Source: Isochrysis galbana (Eukaryota; Haptophyta; Isochrysidales; Isochrysidaceae). Taken from it: 64,000 nt of DNA. The position numbers and the translations under genes are program-made. Below the pieces are notes generated by a model that saw only the letters and a list, made by a program, of their open reading frames with translations, was not told the DNA's origin and did not search any database. How positions within the stretch are numbered: position 1 is the stretch's first letter; each line of letters opens with the position of its first letter. Positions 1-10,389 of this stretch are shown here, piece by piece. Location of the stretch: assembly GCA_018136815.1 (NCBI GenBank), contig CM030939.1, positions 2,364,808 to 2,428,807 of the forward strand. Direction: 5' to 3'.

Positions 1-480
1 GTCGAGCTGCTGGTGTGCCTGAAGCTGCGGCTGCGGCTGGGGCGCCTCTCGCGCCACACATCGCTTGCACAGCTGGAGTGGCCCCGGGTGTGGAGGCAGG
101 CGGCGCGAGCATCGCACGCATGACATGCAGGAGAGCAACGAGGGAAGGAGGGGGGAGTGCGGATGGAGGGCGTCGGAAAGGGAGCGGAGAGGGTGGAAGA
201 GAACAGGAGGAGCGGGGACGGGGTGGGGTAGGTGGGGAGAGGGAGGGAGGGAGAGAGGGGGTGGAAGGGGGGCGAAGGGGCGGGGAGAGAGACGGGGGGA
301 GAAAGAGAGAGGAGAGAGAAAAGAGAGGAGAGGAGAAGGAGTGGAGAGGGAGGGCGAGAGGACGGATGCGTGCGACGGGGAAAGCACGTACGATATCGCT
401 GGGGGAGGGCGGCTCTCTCTAGGTTTAGCCCGGTCACTCACTATGGGGGTGCGGAGGGCACCAGCTATTATGGGTAAATG
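1..480. other. purine-rich low-complexity stretch, no gene seen
   Basis: From about 140 to 360 the plus strand is almost entirely G and A. Several overlapping frames stay open only because GA-rich sequence lacks stops. I see no domain, splice pattern or conserved segment. Confidence 0.6.
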
Positions 481-485
481 AAGGG

Positions 486-862
486 CTAAATAAGCTCCCT
501 ATAGGTTCCTGTAGGATGAATCAGCAAAAGAACTTGGGGGTTCTCCAGCGAAATTTTCGAAAAATACCGAATTTCAGGCCCTCGAAGACGGTGCGCGAAA
601 TACAGTCGGCCCCCCTCCGGTATATTTTTAGTGAGGCCCTTCATGCGAGGCACAAACATGGGCAATGACGAGGAAATTTTTTGACGCCAACTCACTGGGT
701 CTACAAGGCGTGCTTCTATGCACACTGGACCATAAGTCAAATTCATAATTTTTCACTTCAATGTGTACGAAAGTATCACAAAACTCAAGACGCTTACGTG
801 AACCACTAGTCACCGAGGGCTAGGCGCGCGCTCCATCGCTAAAACTATAACAATAGTTTTTT
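486..862 (-). mobile_element. remnant of hairpin-headed retroposon
   Basis: Read on the minus strand, the element starts at about 862 with the hairpin AACTAT-TGTT-ATAGTT, followed a few bases later by ATGGAGCG. This is the same head as the copies at 14505 and 48507. The frame opened by that ATG stops after eight codons. Further along, 746-486 on the minus strand holds an 86-codon open frame with no recognisable domain. No target duplication was found, so the far end is approximate. Confidence 0.45.
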
Positions 863-1310
863 AGGACTCGTCCTATAAAGCTGGGTACCTTTATCCGCCT
901 ACCGTCAGTGCACCCCTCGTGGGCGGGCACTTCACACAACAATCAATCTTGGGGGCCTTTTCGGCCTTCAACTCTTCAAAGAACAGCACTAACAAATCGT
1001 ACGCTGAGGCACGCTAGGCTTCAAAAAAGGCGTGCATTCACCCATGATTTTGCCGGCACCGCTTTGGAGCTGCAACGCCTCCATCCAGATGTGTTCGGCT
1101 GGCACGCCCCCCCCCCCCCCCGGCCGCCCCCCCCCCCCTCGAATTAGCGCGCAGGCGCTCGGAACAACGACCCCCTCGACTCAAACTCACAGGGCTGCGA
1201 CCCCCCCCCTTGACTCACTCAGCCGCACATGCAAAAACCGACCCCCCCCCCGACTCACCCCCTCTGCAACAAAAAACCGACCCCCGACTATTTATTGTTG
1301 CGCGTACTTG
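863..1310. other. C-run-rich repeat debris
   Basis: There are long C tracts at about 1107-1138, 1201-1209 and 1242-1249. A short segment near 905-945 resembles the body of the family copies at 14860 and 48840 (GTGCACCC, then GGGCACTTCACAC). No gene is apparent. Confidence 0.5.
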
Positions 1311-2226
1311 TAATCTTATGATTGGTCGCCATGGAGGGGGGCCTCGCGCCCCCCCACTCTCTCGACTCCCCTCATGGCTCATGGGGGGCGAGAACCATCC
1401 ACCCCCCTGCGCTGCCTCTTGGCATGCAGGGGGGACTCACTCAGACTGCCCAGACTCTCCAAGAGAGCCGCACACAAATCGCACGCCCTGGCCCGCGCTG
1501 GCCTGCTTGTCGCTCTGACCAACCCCTCCTCCCCCTGGGCCCCCCTGATCAGGACCCCCCAGCCAGCTCCAGTCGACCGGCAGGGGCGCGAGAGCCAGCG
1601 AGGGAGAGGCAGGAGGGGCCAGGGCCATGCCCCAGCCTCACCTGCCCCCTGAGCTGTGCTCCCAGGCCCAGGCCCCCTGCAGGCCTCCTGGGGACCTGAA
1701 GAGCGGCCGCAGGCGCGCGCCATGGCCAGAGCCGCAGGGAAGAGAGGAGGAAGAGGGAAGAGAGAGGGGAGGGGGGAGTGGCAGCTCTCCCCTCCGGCGT
1801 TAACATGTCTGCTTCTCGCCCTATTCAGGTAAGAGAAGACGGGGGCGCCAGAACCAGGAGGGAAGGGCGCCGCGGCTCGCCGCGGCCACTCGCTTCGGCG
1901 AGGAGTGATTATTAGCGCTTCTAGGCTCCCTCCCTATCACGAGTGCCCCCCCCCCCCCCCTGTGTTGTTTGTTGTTTTTACCCGAAAGGGGTTTTCTTCC
2001 AGCGTGGACTCGAGGAGAGGACGTGCTGGGGTGCGCGGGGGCGGTGCGCGGTGCGTGCCCTGGGGGGAGGACAAATATCGAGGGGAGGGGGCAGTGCCCC
2101 CTCCCTCTGGTAGCACTCGGACACCTGGCTCGTCAGGCACGGCGAGATTCCGGGACGGAAAAGTTGTGTCCGATTAGCTAGTGCTAGTGGGGTTGGCTAG
2201 GATATAACATTAATTATATTTGTTTT
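1311..2226 (+). mobile_element. retroposon copy, ACTAATC-head subfamily
   Basis: This copy matches the element at 32001-32867 along nearly its whole length. It has the same head (AATCTTATGATTGGTCGCC then ATGG), the same body, a GGTAAGAGAAG motif near 1829, and the same tail (GGTTGGCTAGGATATAACAT, then a T-rich run). I could not find a clear target duplication, so the ends come from comparison. Frames inside it are not conserved between copies. Confidence 0.75.
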
Positions 2227-3840
2227 TCAATGATCAGCAATGCAGAAGTACAAGTAACAAGTAAGCTATTCTTTTGATAATCACTACTATACTTATAACA
2301 TCGCGTAACAACCTGATATTAGGCTGAGAATGACTTGATATCATGCTAAGGGAGCCGAAACCTGACGACTTGATACCTAACGGAGCATCTATGTGTGTGA
2401 TTAGTATATGTAGTATAGATTAGTAGATGATGGATAGTAGATAGTAGATAGAGAAAGGAACGTGAAGGTCTTCTTTTACCCCCCCCCCCGCCCCCGCCCC
2501 CGCCCCCCCCCCCCCGCCCCCCGCCTCCCCCGCCCGTCTTTAGCCCCGTCTTTCACTGTTTTTCTTGCAGAGGTCAGAGGTCAAAAACACCTGTCTATAG
2601 TGTCGTTCTAGAACCAAACAAATCACTATCTTTCACATGTAGGCCGGTGACTCCATGCTGCACCGCCCACTCTCTGTCCGTCGCGTGCGCCGCCGCGCCG
2701 CCATCTTCTTGCGGGCGGCGGGCGGCGCCGGCGCTTTGGCTGCTCCTCGCGCTGGGCGTGCGGACCCTCGCACCGAGACGGTGAACACACAAGCGCCTTT
2801 GTGCGGGCGTCTGCTTCTGTTCTTTGGATTCACCAACAAACTCTTGAAAAGGTCGGCTATGAGTACCGCTGCTTTTCGACTCTCTACCCCTTAGAAGGAG
2901 GGCCTGGTCGCCCTTGCCCCCCGCTCCGCCCCCCCCCCCCCCGCCCGCTCCCCCTCCCGCTCCCTCGGGACCCCCCCCCCCCCCCCCAAAGTCGGAATCT
3001 GAGTCGCCCCGGGGGGGGGGGGACGCAAGCTGGGGGCGGGCGAGTCAGATTCCGATTTCCGACCGCCGACGGCAGTGGCCATCACCGACCTTGGAGACCG
3101 TCAGTGAGAAGTATGAGGAGATGAGAAGTTTCGCCGCCCGGCGGAAGGAATCTTTGCGGGGCGCGCGGAGATCTGAGAGATGGAAGTCGAGGAGCCCGCC
3201 CACAATCTCGCAACGTCCGTAAAGAGACGCCCGTCGCAACGGCGGCGGCTTCTCTCTCTCTCTCTCTCAGTCCCTAAGGACGGGACCCAGACCTCCGAGC
3301 TGTGCAGGGCTCGCCAAACTTGGCCTTGCCGAGAGGGAGATCGACTCGCAGAGAGCTCCCCCACCCCCCCATTCAGAACCCCTCCCCCCCATTACTTCCT
3401 ATCACCTCGGGGTCCCCGGATCCCAACCTCACAGCCAACCAGACGGCGGCTCTCCATGTCTCTCTCCACTTGAACACCTTCCCTTCTTCCAAAGAAAGAT
3501 CTGCTTGTTCCTGCTCCTCTGGCCGCTCTCCGCGGGGCAACCTCCTCCCCCCCCCCCCCGGCTCTCTCTCACATCTCACTCCCTTGATTTTCCCCTCCCT
3601 CTTCTCGAGTTCCGCCTCTCTCTCTCACCCGTCGGGAATATGATGAAGACCCCCTCTCTCTCCTCTTTCTCTCGCTGCGCGTCCCAGCCTCGTTCCATCT
3701 TTTCTCCACTCTCTGCCCCTCCCTCCCTCCCCCCCAGAGGGCCCACGTCACACACCTCCCTCGGTGCCACTCGCTCGGCAGCTCAGTCCCTCTGGCTCTT
3801 TGTCGCATCGGCCACTCGGCTGGTTGCGCATCGTGCCTGC
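2227..3840. other. intergenic region and presumed leader upstream of the receptor gene
   Basis: It contains AT-rich sequence to about 2460, poly-C tracts (2480-2520, 2930-2990), an 18-bp inverted repeat around a G run (2992-3055), and CT-rich sequence from 3250 to 3840. The receptor reading frame extends upstream through the CT-rich part to about 3505, but that composition looks like promoter or 5' UTR rather than protein. No TATA box stands out. Confidence 0.5.
2992..3055. repeat. 18-bp inverted repeat flanking a poly-G loop
   Basis: The left arm is TCGGAATCTGAGTCGCCC (2992-3009). The right arm is GGGCGAGTCAGATTCCGA (3038-3055). They pair at 17 of 18 positions around a loop that begins with an eleven-plus G run. 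It lies about 0.8 kb upstream of the receptor start. Confidence 0.7.
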
Positions 3841-6800
3841 ATGATCCACCTGCCCCTGCTCGCCAGTCTCGCTGCGCAGCAGATCGTTCTGCATGCCGCA
3901 GGGCCACCTGCCGAATTCGCCCTCTTCGAGCACGCAGTGCGCAGGTTCGTTGTCGACCAGGGCGTGCCACTCAGCCTACGCTACTTGCGAGCGAGCTCGG
4001 CGCAAGCAACCTGCCGTAGTATTGGATGGAATGTCTCATGCGCCGATGACGATTTGCTCGAGCCGCGTGAACTCGACTTTGCGAACACGATTGGCCCCCT
4101 CTCACACAAGGTGCGCGAGGTGTCGCCCCATCTACACATGTACCCGGTGCTAACGACTGCCATCGTGCCAGTGTGCAATCTTCCTGCGCTCTCCTCGGCG
4201 GACCCCGCGCTCACTCTTACCACCCGAGTCCTCGCCGACATTTTCCGCTCGAACATCACACGATGGGACGATCCTCGCATTGCTGCAACCAATCCACACC
4301 TCGCAATCGCCGGCAAGCTTCCAGAGGCGGACATCCAGGTTGTAGTGCGAGCGGACGAGTCTGCAACGACCGAGGCATTCAAGGCAGCCCTCGCTCGCTT
4401 CGACCCTTCAGGCTTCGGACAGCAAATCCCGGTGTCGCCCAGCACTGAGTGGCCGACAGCAACTGTCAACAAGTGCGCCACCTCCAGCTCTGGCACCGCT
4501 CCGTGCGTCCTTGCGACGCCCTTCACCATCGGCTACACGAGTCTGGCCGAGGCCATTGCGCAAGGCCTCCACGTCAGTGCTTTACGCCTTCAGGAGGACG
4601 CCACGACGGTCGTTGCCTCCGTCGCTAGCGTGCAGGCCGCATTCTCTGCAAGCGTCTTCAGCAAAGTCGGCACGGATGAGGCCAACACAACCCTCAAGAT
4701 TGACTGTGCAGCACCGGAGCAAGCATTGGCGTGGCCAATCACCACCACGACGTACCTACTGATTCGTGACGACACGCCTCGCAACTTCGGGGATGCAGCG
4801 TGCGCCAGGCGCCGCCTCGCGGTTGCCTTTTGGCTCTGGTTTTACAAAGACCCTGTTGTGCGGGAACTCGCCGAGCACAATGGCCTCGTGGTCGTGCCTC
4901 GAGACCAGGCTTCCTCGCTCATGCAGCGGCTGGAGTCAGACATTCAGTGCGAGGGAGCGCTAACGTACATTCGTCGACGAACTGCCTCAGTATTGAGAGG
5001 CGCTGGCACGGCCCTGCTTTCCCGCCATCTTCGGTGGCATGCAGACATATATGACCACGCCATCACGGTGTACCGGCCAGCTGCAGTAGCGGATGCTCTC
5101 CTGCGCCTGCGCAACGAAACCCTCGACTTTGCGATCGTGCACGACGATGAAGTGGTTGGACTGGACACCGAAACCTTTCTAAGCGCGCCATACGCAACGA
5201 CAGCCATCGGTTTCGCCTTCTCCTTCTGCGGAAGCACGCAGGGGGGTGAAGCGTGCTTGCTCTCGAACCGGTCCCTCTCTCTCGACATGAATAGCGTCGC
5301 CGCACTGCTCAGTGGTAATATGACACACTGGCTGGACAAGAGATTGGTTGACAACAACCCATGGATGGCGCTAGAGCCATACTCATCTGTCATTGGTGCG
5401 ACGCGGGCCATCCAGCTCGTTGGCGAAGCGAGAGACTCGGAGGCGAACCAAGCGGTCCAGGCCAGCCTCCAGCGTCACGTGCCCTCTGCCAACATGGCCG
5501 CTCTTGGTGATGCTGGGCGGGCTATTCTTGCGCCGAACGGAGCTCAAGTTGCAAGCCTCGTCGCAGCGACGCCCTTTTCGATTGGAATCATAGCGTTGGG
5601 CTGTATTGAAATGCCATCCGTGCCACTGGCGTCTCTGGTCTCGCCGTGGTTCCCAAACGCCTCCGTCGCACCTTCTAGGGAGAGCGTTGAGGCATGCTAC
5701 ACGTTGGCAGCGTCGGCCCCGATTAACGGCGCGCCCGACTTCCCAGTCGCCACCGCCAGCGAATCATGCTATCCCCTGACAATTAAGGCCTCTATAGTGA
5801 GCTTGCGACACTTCTACGGGGTCGGCTGTCTAAGAGGGGGAGGGGTGGTCGAGTTTCTGCGTTGGCTTGTCGAGGCCGAGTCCATGGCCCACAAGATGGG
5901 CTGGCATGACGAGGTCTTCAATCCGGCTTTTGCGCACGAGCTCGCTGCACTGGCTTGGCTAAGCGAAATTCAATGTGACGGGGCGAGTTGGCTTGCGTCG
6001 CGTATCATCAAGAATCTGCTGGCGGCATCGATGGTCAGCCTCGTATGGGCTGTCATGATCATTTCCATTGTAGTTGTGGTCGTATGGGAAGTCTGGGCGT
6101 TGTTCCATTGGAAGACGGCCATGAAAGGATCGCAGCCGGTGTTCCATCTAATCATCGGATTAGGCTTGTTGTTGGCGATGGCTGCTGGCGCCCTGTCCAC
6201 TGCGGACTACGGCGGGCACGTGGCGAACAAGGCAGTTCCGATTGGTGCTCCCGGTCGCTACCCAGACCTTGATGTGGGGTGCGTGCGGCAGGTTTGGTAC
6301 TACTTCCTTGGAAACTCGCTTGTTTTGGGCGCACTCGTTGCCAAGCTGTGGCGGGTGACTATGCTCTTCGTCAATCCGGAGATGCGGGATGTCAAAGTGC
6401 CCATCTCCATGTTCTTACGCTTTGTCGGCGCTATTGTATTGCTCAATGTCTCAATCCTTGTGCCTTGGACCGCAATAGCACCCCCATACTATCGCTTGGA
6501 GATTTATTCCAACCTCGACGAAGAACTTGAGGAGTGGCGCGGCTCATGCGAGTTGCTTCCTCGGGGCTCCTTGCCATACGCTATTACGATGGTCGCAGTA
6601 CACTTGGCCCTCATCTATGCGGGCCTCTTTCTGAGCCATCGCTCACGCAACGTCAATGTTCGGTACACGGAGGGCAAATCTATCGACTTCATTTTGTGGC
6701 AATACGTGCAGATGATGATGATTGCAGTGACGGCAGGCGCGCTAGTCTATCCCTTCTCATCTCATGGCTCACCAATCGCTTTCTTTTGGGTCAAGATAGC

Positions 6801-7320
6801 AGTTCCAATGAGCTTGTACGTCACGGTGATGGCATCGTTGCTCTTACATCATGTGGTCGCGTGGTATAGAATGTCGAAAGAAGAGCGCACCGCGCTTTCG
6901 GTAGGGAGCCACACGCCGGACACCATTGCACCTGTGTGCATGCCTCTATACCGATTGTGGGAACGAATCGCAGCTCATTTCCCTCGTCTTGGTCGCCATC
7001 CCCGCCGGTCGATGCGCATTCTGCCACGGGCGAGCGCTCATGAGGGGGAGACTCCCTCGGTTTTGGCACCCAAGAAAGCGTCTACTATGCTCTCTCGTCA
7101 GGCGACCTTGCATGCTTTATCGACAGCGAATAGTAAAGAGAGCGCCGATGCAGGTGCATACTCAGCAACGCATGGGTCGGAGCGTCCAGTCATGGCTATG
7201 GCTATGGAGCAGTTAAATGAGGCCAACGAAGAAATATCGGAATTGAGGGAGCGCAACAACAACCTACTATCTGAGCTTTGCGAAGTTCGGGCACAACTTT
7301 CTCAACTCATGAAAGAGTAG
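3841..7320 (+). CDS. PstS-like x2 / family C-type 7TM receptor
   Basis: A single uninterrupted frame encodes 1159 residues from the chosen ATG. I chose 3841 because it opens a good signal peptide (MIHLPLLASLAAQQIVLHA), while the in-frame ATG at 3640 sits in CT-rich leader-like sequence. Residues about 20-370 resemble a PstS-type phosphate-binding protein: AIVPVCNLP near residue 107, then LADIFRSNITRWDDPRI and a TTEAF segment. Residues about 373-706 look like a second, more diverged copy (LLSGNMTHWLDKRLVDNNPW). Seven membrane segments follow at about 726-1010, most like family C receptors (metabotropic glutamate/GABA-B type). The C-tail ends in a short coiled coil (about 1121-1158, ELRERNNNLLSEL). 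Family C receptors normally bear a periplasmic-binding-protein ectodomain; a phosphate-binding type is unusual. The ligand is unknown. Phosphate or another oxyanion is a guess from the family. Confidence 0.85.
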   Translation: MIHLPLLASLAAQQIVLHAAGPPAEFALFEHAVRRFVVDQGVPLSLRYLRASSAQATCRSIGWNVSCADDDLLEPRELDFANTIGPLSHKVREVSPHLHMYPVLTTAIVPVCNLPALSSADPALTLTTRVLADIFRSNITRWDDPRIAATNPHLAIAGKLPEADIQVVVRADESATTEAFKAALARFDPSGFGQQIPVSPSTEWPTATVNKCATSSSGTAPCVLATPFTIGYTSLAEAIAQGLHVSALRLQEDATTVVASVASVQAAFSASVFSKVGTDEANTTLKIDCAAPEQALAWPITTTTYLLIRDDTPRNFGDAACARRRLAVAFWLWFYKDPVVRELAEHNGLVVVPRDQASSLMQRLESDIQCEGALTYIRRRTASVLRGAGTALLSRHLRWHADIYDHAITVYRPAAVADALLRLRNETLDFAIVHDDEVVGLDTETFLSAPYATTAIGFAFSFCGSTQGGEACLLSNRSLSLDMNSVAALLSGNMTHWLDKRLVDNNPWMALEPYSSVIGATRAIQLVGEARDSEANQAVQASLQRHVPSANMAALGDAGRAILAPNGAQVASLVAATPFSIGIIALGCIEMPSVPLASLVSPWFPNASVAPSRESVEACYTLAASAPINGAPDFPVATASESCYPLTIKASIVSLRHFYGVGCLRGGGVVEFLRWLVEAESMAHKMGWHDEVFNPAFAHELAALAWLSEIQCDGASWLASRIIKNLLAASMVSLVWAVMIISIVVVVVWEVWALFHWKTAMKGSQPVFHLIIGLGLLLAMAAGALSTADYGGHVANKAVPIGAPGRYPDLDVGCVRQVWYYFLGNSLVLGALVAKLWRVTMLFVNPEMRDVKVPISMFLRFVGAIVLLNVSILVPWTAIAPPYYRLEIYSNLDEELEEWRGSCELLPRGSLPYAITMVAVHLALIYAGLFLSHRSRNVNVRYTEGKSIDFILWQYVQMMMIAVTAGALVYPFSSHGSPIAFFWVKIAVPMSLYVTVMASLLLHHVVAWYRMSKEERTALSVGSHTPDTIAPVCMPLYRLWERIAAHFPRLGRHPRRSMRILPRASAHEGETPSVLAPKKASTMLSRQATLHALSTANSKESADAGAYSATHGSERPVMAMAMEQLNEANEEISELRERNNNLLSELCEVRAQLSQLMKE

Positions 7321-7789
7321 GGCCATGTCTCCAGGGGTGTTGCGAGAAAGGGGAGGGGCGTTTTGGGTGCGCGCTATACGCAGCGCGCCCAATCCCTCAT
7401 CTCTCCTTGGTTCAGCAGCTCCGGACCCCCCCTCTCGTGGAAATTAAGGCCGGGTCCCGAAAGCTCCCTTCATTTCTTTCGAGCTCTTTCTTTCTCGCCC
7501 GTCTCCATTTCTCGCTCCTCGTTCTTCCGTCACTTATCTCCCCCACCCCCCCATTTTACCAGTGTATTCTTGGTGTCGTCTTCGTACTCTGTTGTAGGTC
7601 GGTCAAATAGCTATTTTAACTTCTAACTTCAACTTCTAAGGGTGAAAATTAAGCAAGTTGAGATTTAGGGTTCTTCACGAGATTTTTTGGATATGCTGAG
7701 AGGATAGGTGTAACAAGCACATATCCGGTTCCCTTTGGGCCCCAGACCCCCCACGGTAGCCCCCACAGCGATGCGTAACTGTCGAACAT

Positions 7790-7929
7790 GCGATGACTAC
7801 AGGCTCGTAGGCAGAGGGCCGTTCGATCGAGCCGGCAGCTGACGCGGTCGTGAAAGGGTCGTTGACTGTTGCTTGCGGGAAGATGTCTGAAAGATCATAG
7901 TAAGAGTCGGGTCTGAGAGGGTCTGCCAT
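7790..7929 (-). pseudogene. inverted copy of a 5' coding segment (DLSDIFP family)
   Basis: Reading from 7929 on the minus strand gives MADPLRPDSYYDLSDIFP and then a segment ending PSAYEPVVIACST. The plus-strand copy at 8909 encodes the same peptide with substitutions. The last 70-odd bases of homology are identical at nucleotide level, ending TTCGACAG, after which the two copies have nothing in common. I do not recognise the protein. It could be the first exon of a mobile-element gene, since both copies break at the same point. Confidence 0.45.
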
Positions 7930-8908
7930 CGGGCGCTATCTATGAGCGATGAGGTAGACTGAAGGTCTTTCCCCCCCCCCTATGTGACTTCTTTCCCCAC
8001 TCTAATAATAGAGTCATCAAGGATCGCAGCTCACTGCATCTCGCGTGTCTTCGGAATCATTCCCTCGCTTTCGTTGTTGTTGCAGATTGTTTCTCTTTCT
8101 CCGTTGATTACCGCTATCTGCAGGAGACGAGACGCGTGTCGTCTGCGGTTGCACCCACCGCAACACCCGAGCAAAACTCCTGTAAAAGGGAGAAATGGGT
8201 GGGACGATGCGTACAAATAGGTCGCCGCGTCAAGCTTCCGAATTTGTGCTCAAAGGGCCCACGGGTGCTCTCGTCTTCTATTTTAAGCGCCGCCTTCAAC
8301 GTCTGGTTTCTCGGTTATCTTTGGTTTCTCTCGCCTTGTAGTTCTAATTCTGGATTTCTTCTATTTCGGTTATTCTGTTCTCCTTCCATGCAACTCGTCG
8401 AGACGACTCGAATTTAGTCGGGGAGTGTCGTATTCCATACGAGGACAGACTTTTACTTTTAGCCGTGAGCTATTTTAACTCTCAAGGTCTCGTTGATGGG
8501 TATACCGCCTCTTCTCCTACTTTCGCTTGATGACATCAAACGTTCCACGATTGTCGTCCGTCTTCTGTTATACCTCGGTCGCAGCTCCCCCAGCGAGGTT
8601 TGCCCTCGTTGTTCCGTCCCCTCTGTCGCATGTCCGTGCGCTGCTAAGTTGCCTTGGTGCCGACGTTCGGTCGTCCGTCCAAGTGTGGTTAGTTTTCGCC
8701 CCGTTTGGTTTAGTTTGTGTGTCTCTGTTGATCAGCAACTTTTTGAGTCCCCGCGTTGTAGCCCCTTGTGTCTACCTTGGACCTAAGAAGCTCTCATTCT
8801 CATTCTCTCTCTCTTCCACTAGCTCGCTAGCTAGCCTCGTCTCTACTCTCCGACGCCGCGCGTCGCAATCCTCAGAACCTCCGTCTACCTCTTCGCTCGA
8901 AGCGCTCG

Positions 8909-9057
8909 ATGGCAGACAATGACAACTACTCCTACCATGACCTCTCTGACATTTTCCCGCCCGCAACCAACAACGACTCTTTTACGGCCGCGTCAGCTGC
9001 CGGCTCGATCGAACGGCCCTCTGCCTACGAGCCTGTAGTCATCGCATGTTCGACAGG
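8909..9057 (+). pseudogene. copy of a 5' coding segment (DLSDIFP family)
   Basis: ATG at 8909 opens MADNDNYSYHDLSDIFP, matching the minus-strand copy 980 bp upstream. The first half differs from that copy by amino-acid and synonymous changes; the second half (about 8985-9057) is identical. Homology stops after TTCGACAG. The frame runs on to 9262 into the left end of a hAT element, so no intact product is likely. Confidence 0.45.
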
Positions 9058-9495
9058 GTCGAACTCGGGACGGTGTTCGTGCGCATTTCTGCGACGCGCC
9101 GTCCTCGCCGTATGCGTGGGGGCGTCCGGGCGAGCGCGCTCGGGGTATGGGCGTGACGGCGCATCTAATGGACCCCCTTGGGTCCTTCCATCGCCTCAGA
9201 TCAGGCAGAGATGCCCAGTCAGTCACCCAGGCGGCCGGTGGAGGGATCCCTCTAGATCCTAGATGGGAAATACAGTGGGGGAGAATGCAAATACAGTAAA
9301 TACAGTCTGTATTTGGCCTTCGTACAAATACAGTGAAATACAGTCCCCAAATACAGTAGGTTTTTTTTTCCTTTTCTCTTTTTTTTTTTCCTTTTCTCCA
9401 TATCTCTCTCGCGACTCGCGACTCGCCCCTCGCCCCCGTTGCCACTTGCCAACTACGAGCGCGCGCCGCCGCCCCCCTCCCACCCCTCTGCCAGA

Positions 9496-10370
9496 TTTTT
9501 AAAATAATCAATGTTATATCCTAGCCAACCCCACTAGCTAATTGGACACAACTTTTCCGTCCCGGAATCCCGCCATGCCTGACGAGCCAGGTGTCCGAGT
9601 GCTACCGGGGGGTGGGGGCACTGCCCCCTCCCCTCGATATTTGTCCTCCCCCCAGTGCACGCACCGACCCCGCGCACCCCAGCGCGTCCTCTCCTCGAGT
9701 CCACGCTGGGGGAAAACCCCTTTCGGGTAAAAGCAACGCGGGGGGGGGGGGGGCATTCGTGAGATAGGGGCCCAGAAGCGCTAATCTCCCTCGCTAGTGC
9801 GAGTGGCCGCGGCGAGCCGCGGCCCTTCCCTCCTGGCTCTGGCGCCCCCGTCTTCTCTTACCCAAACGGGGCGAGAAGACACGTCACTGCCGGAGGGGAG
9901 AGCTGCCGCTCCCCCCTCCCCTCCCTCTTTCCTTTTCCTCCTCTCTTCCCTGCGGCGGGGGCCCATGGCGCGCGCCTGCGGCCCCTCGCTCAGGTCCCCA
10001 GATGGCCTGCAGGGCCTGGGAGCACAGCTCAGGGGGCAGGTGAGGCTGGGGCATGGCCCTGGCCCCTCCTGCCTCTCCCTCGCTGGCGCTCCGAGCCCCT
10101 GCGGGTCGACTGGAGCTGGCTGGGGGGTCCTGAACAGGGGGGCCCAGGGGGAGGAGGGGCTGGTCAGAGGAATGGGCAGGCCACGACGGGCCAGGGCGGG
10201 CGAGTCAGGCGGGCCTGTGAGGAGAGGAATAGGTCAGCAGGGCTGTGTGCTCCTGGCAAGCCATCAGGCGTGCCAGGAGAGTGGGTGGATCCTCCCCCAT
10301 GGCAGGGGAGGAGTGGAGAGAGAGGGGGGCTCGTGCCCCCCCATGGGCGAACTAAGTATAAACTTAGTTG
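9496..10370 (-). mobile_element. full-length hairpin-headed retroposon (R1) inside hAT-1
   Basis: A 16-bp target duplication, CCACCCCTCTGCCAGA, sits at 9480-9495 and 10371-10386. In sense orientation (minus) the element begins with AACTAAGTTTATACTTAGTT at 10369-10350, then CGCCCATGGGGG. It contains GGGTAAGAGAAG, and ends TTGATTATTTT. Its 5' part matches the copies at 16765 and 42184, while its 3' part matches those at 1311 and 32001, so it links the two subfamilies. It landed a few bases upstream of the BED-finger ATG at 10390. Confidence 0.88.
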
Positions 10371-10389
10371 CCACCCCTCTGCCAGAGCC

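Larger units (their letters stand above)
7321..9257. other. intergenic, with two inverted partial copies of one coding segment
   Basis: CT-rich sequence follows the receptor stop. Apart from the inverted coding copies at 7790-7929 and 8909-9057, I see no gene. Similar GAGCTATTTTAACT-like strings occur near 7608 and 8468. Confidence 0.4.

Noticed and set aside
15-481. Overlapping open frames of 80-138 codons
   Set aside because: Purine-rich low complexity, three frames open at once, no domain.
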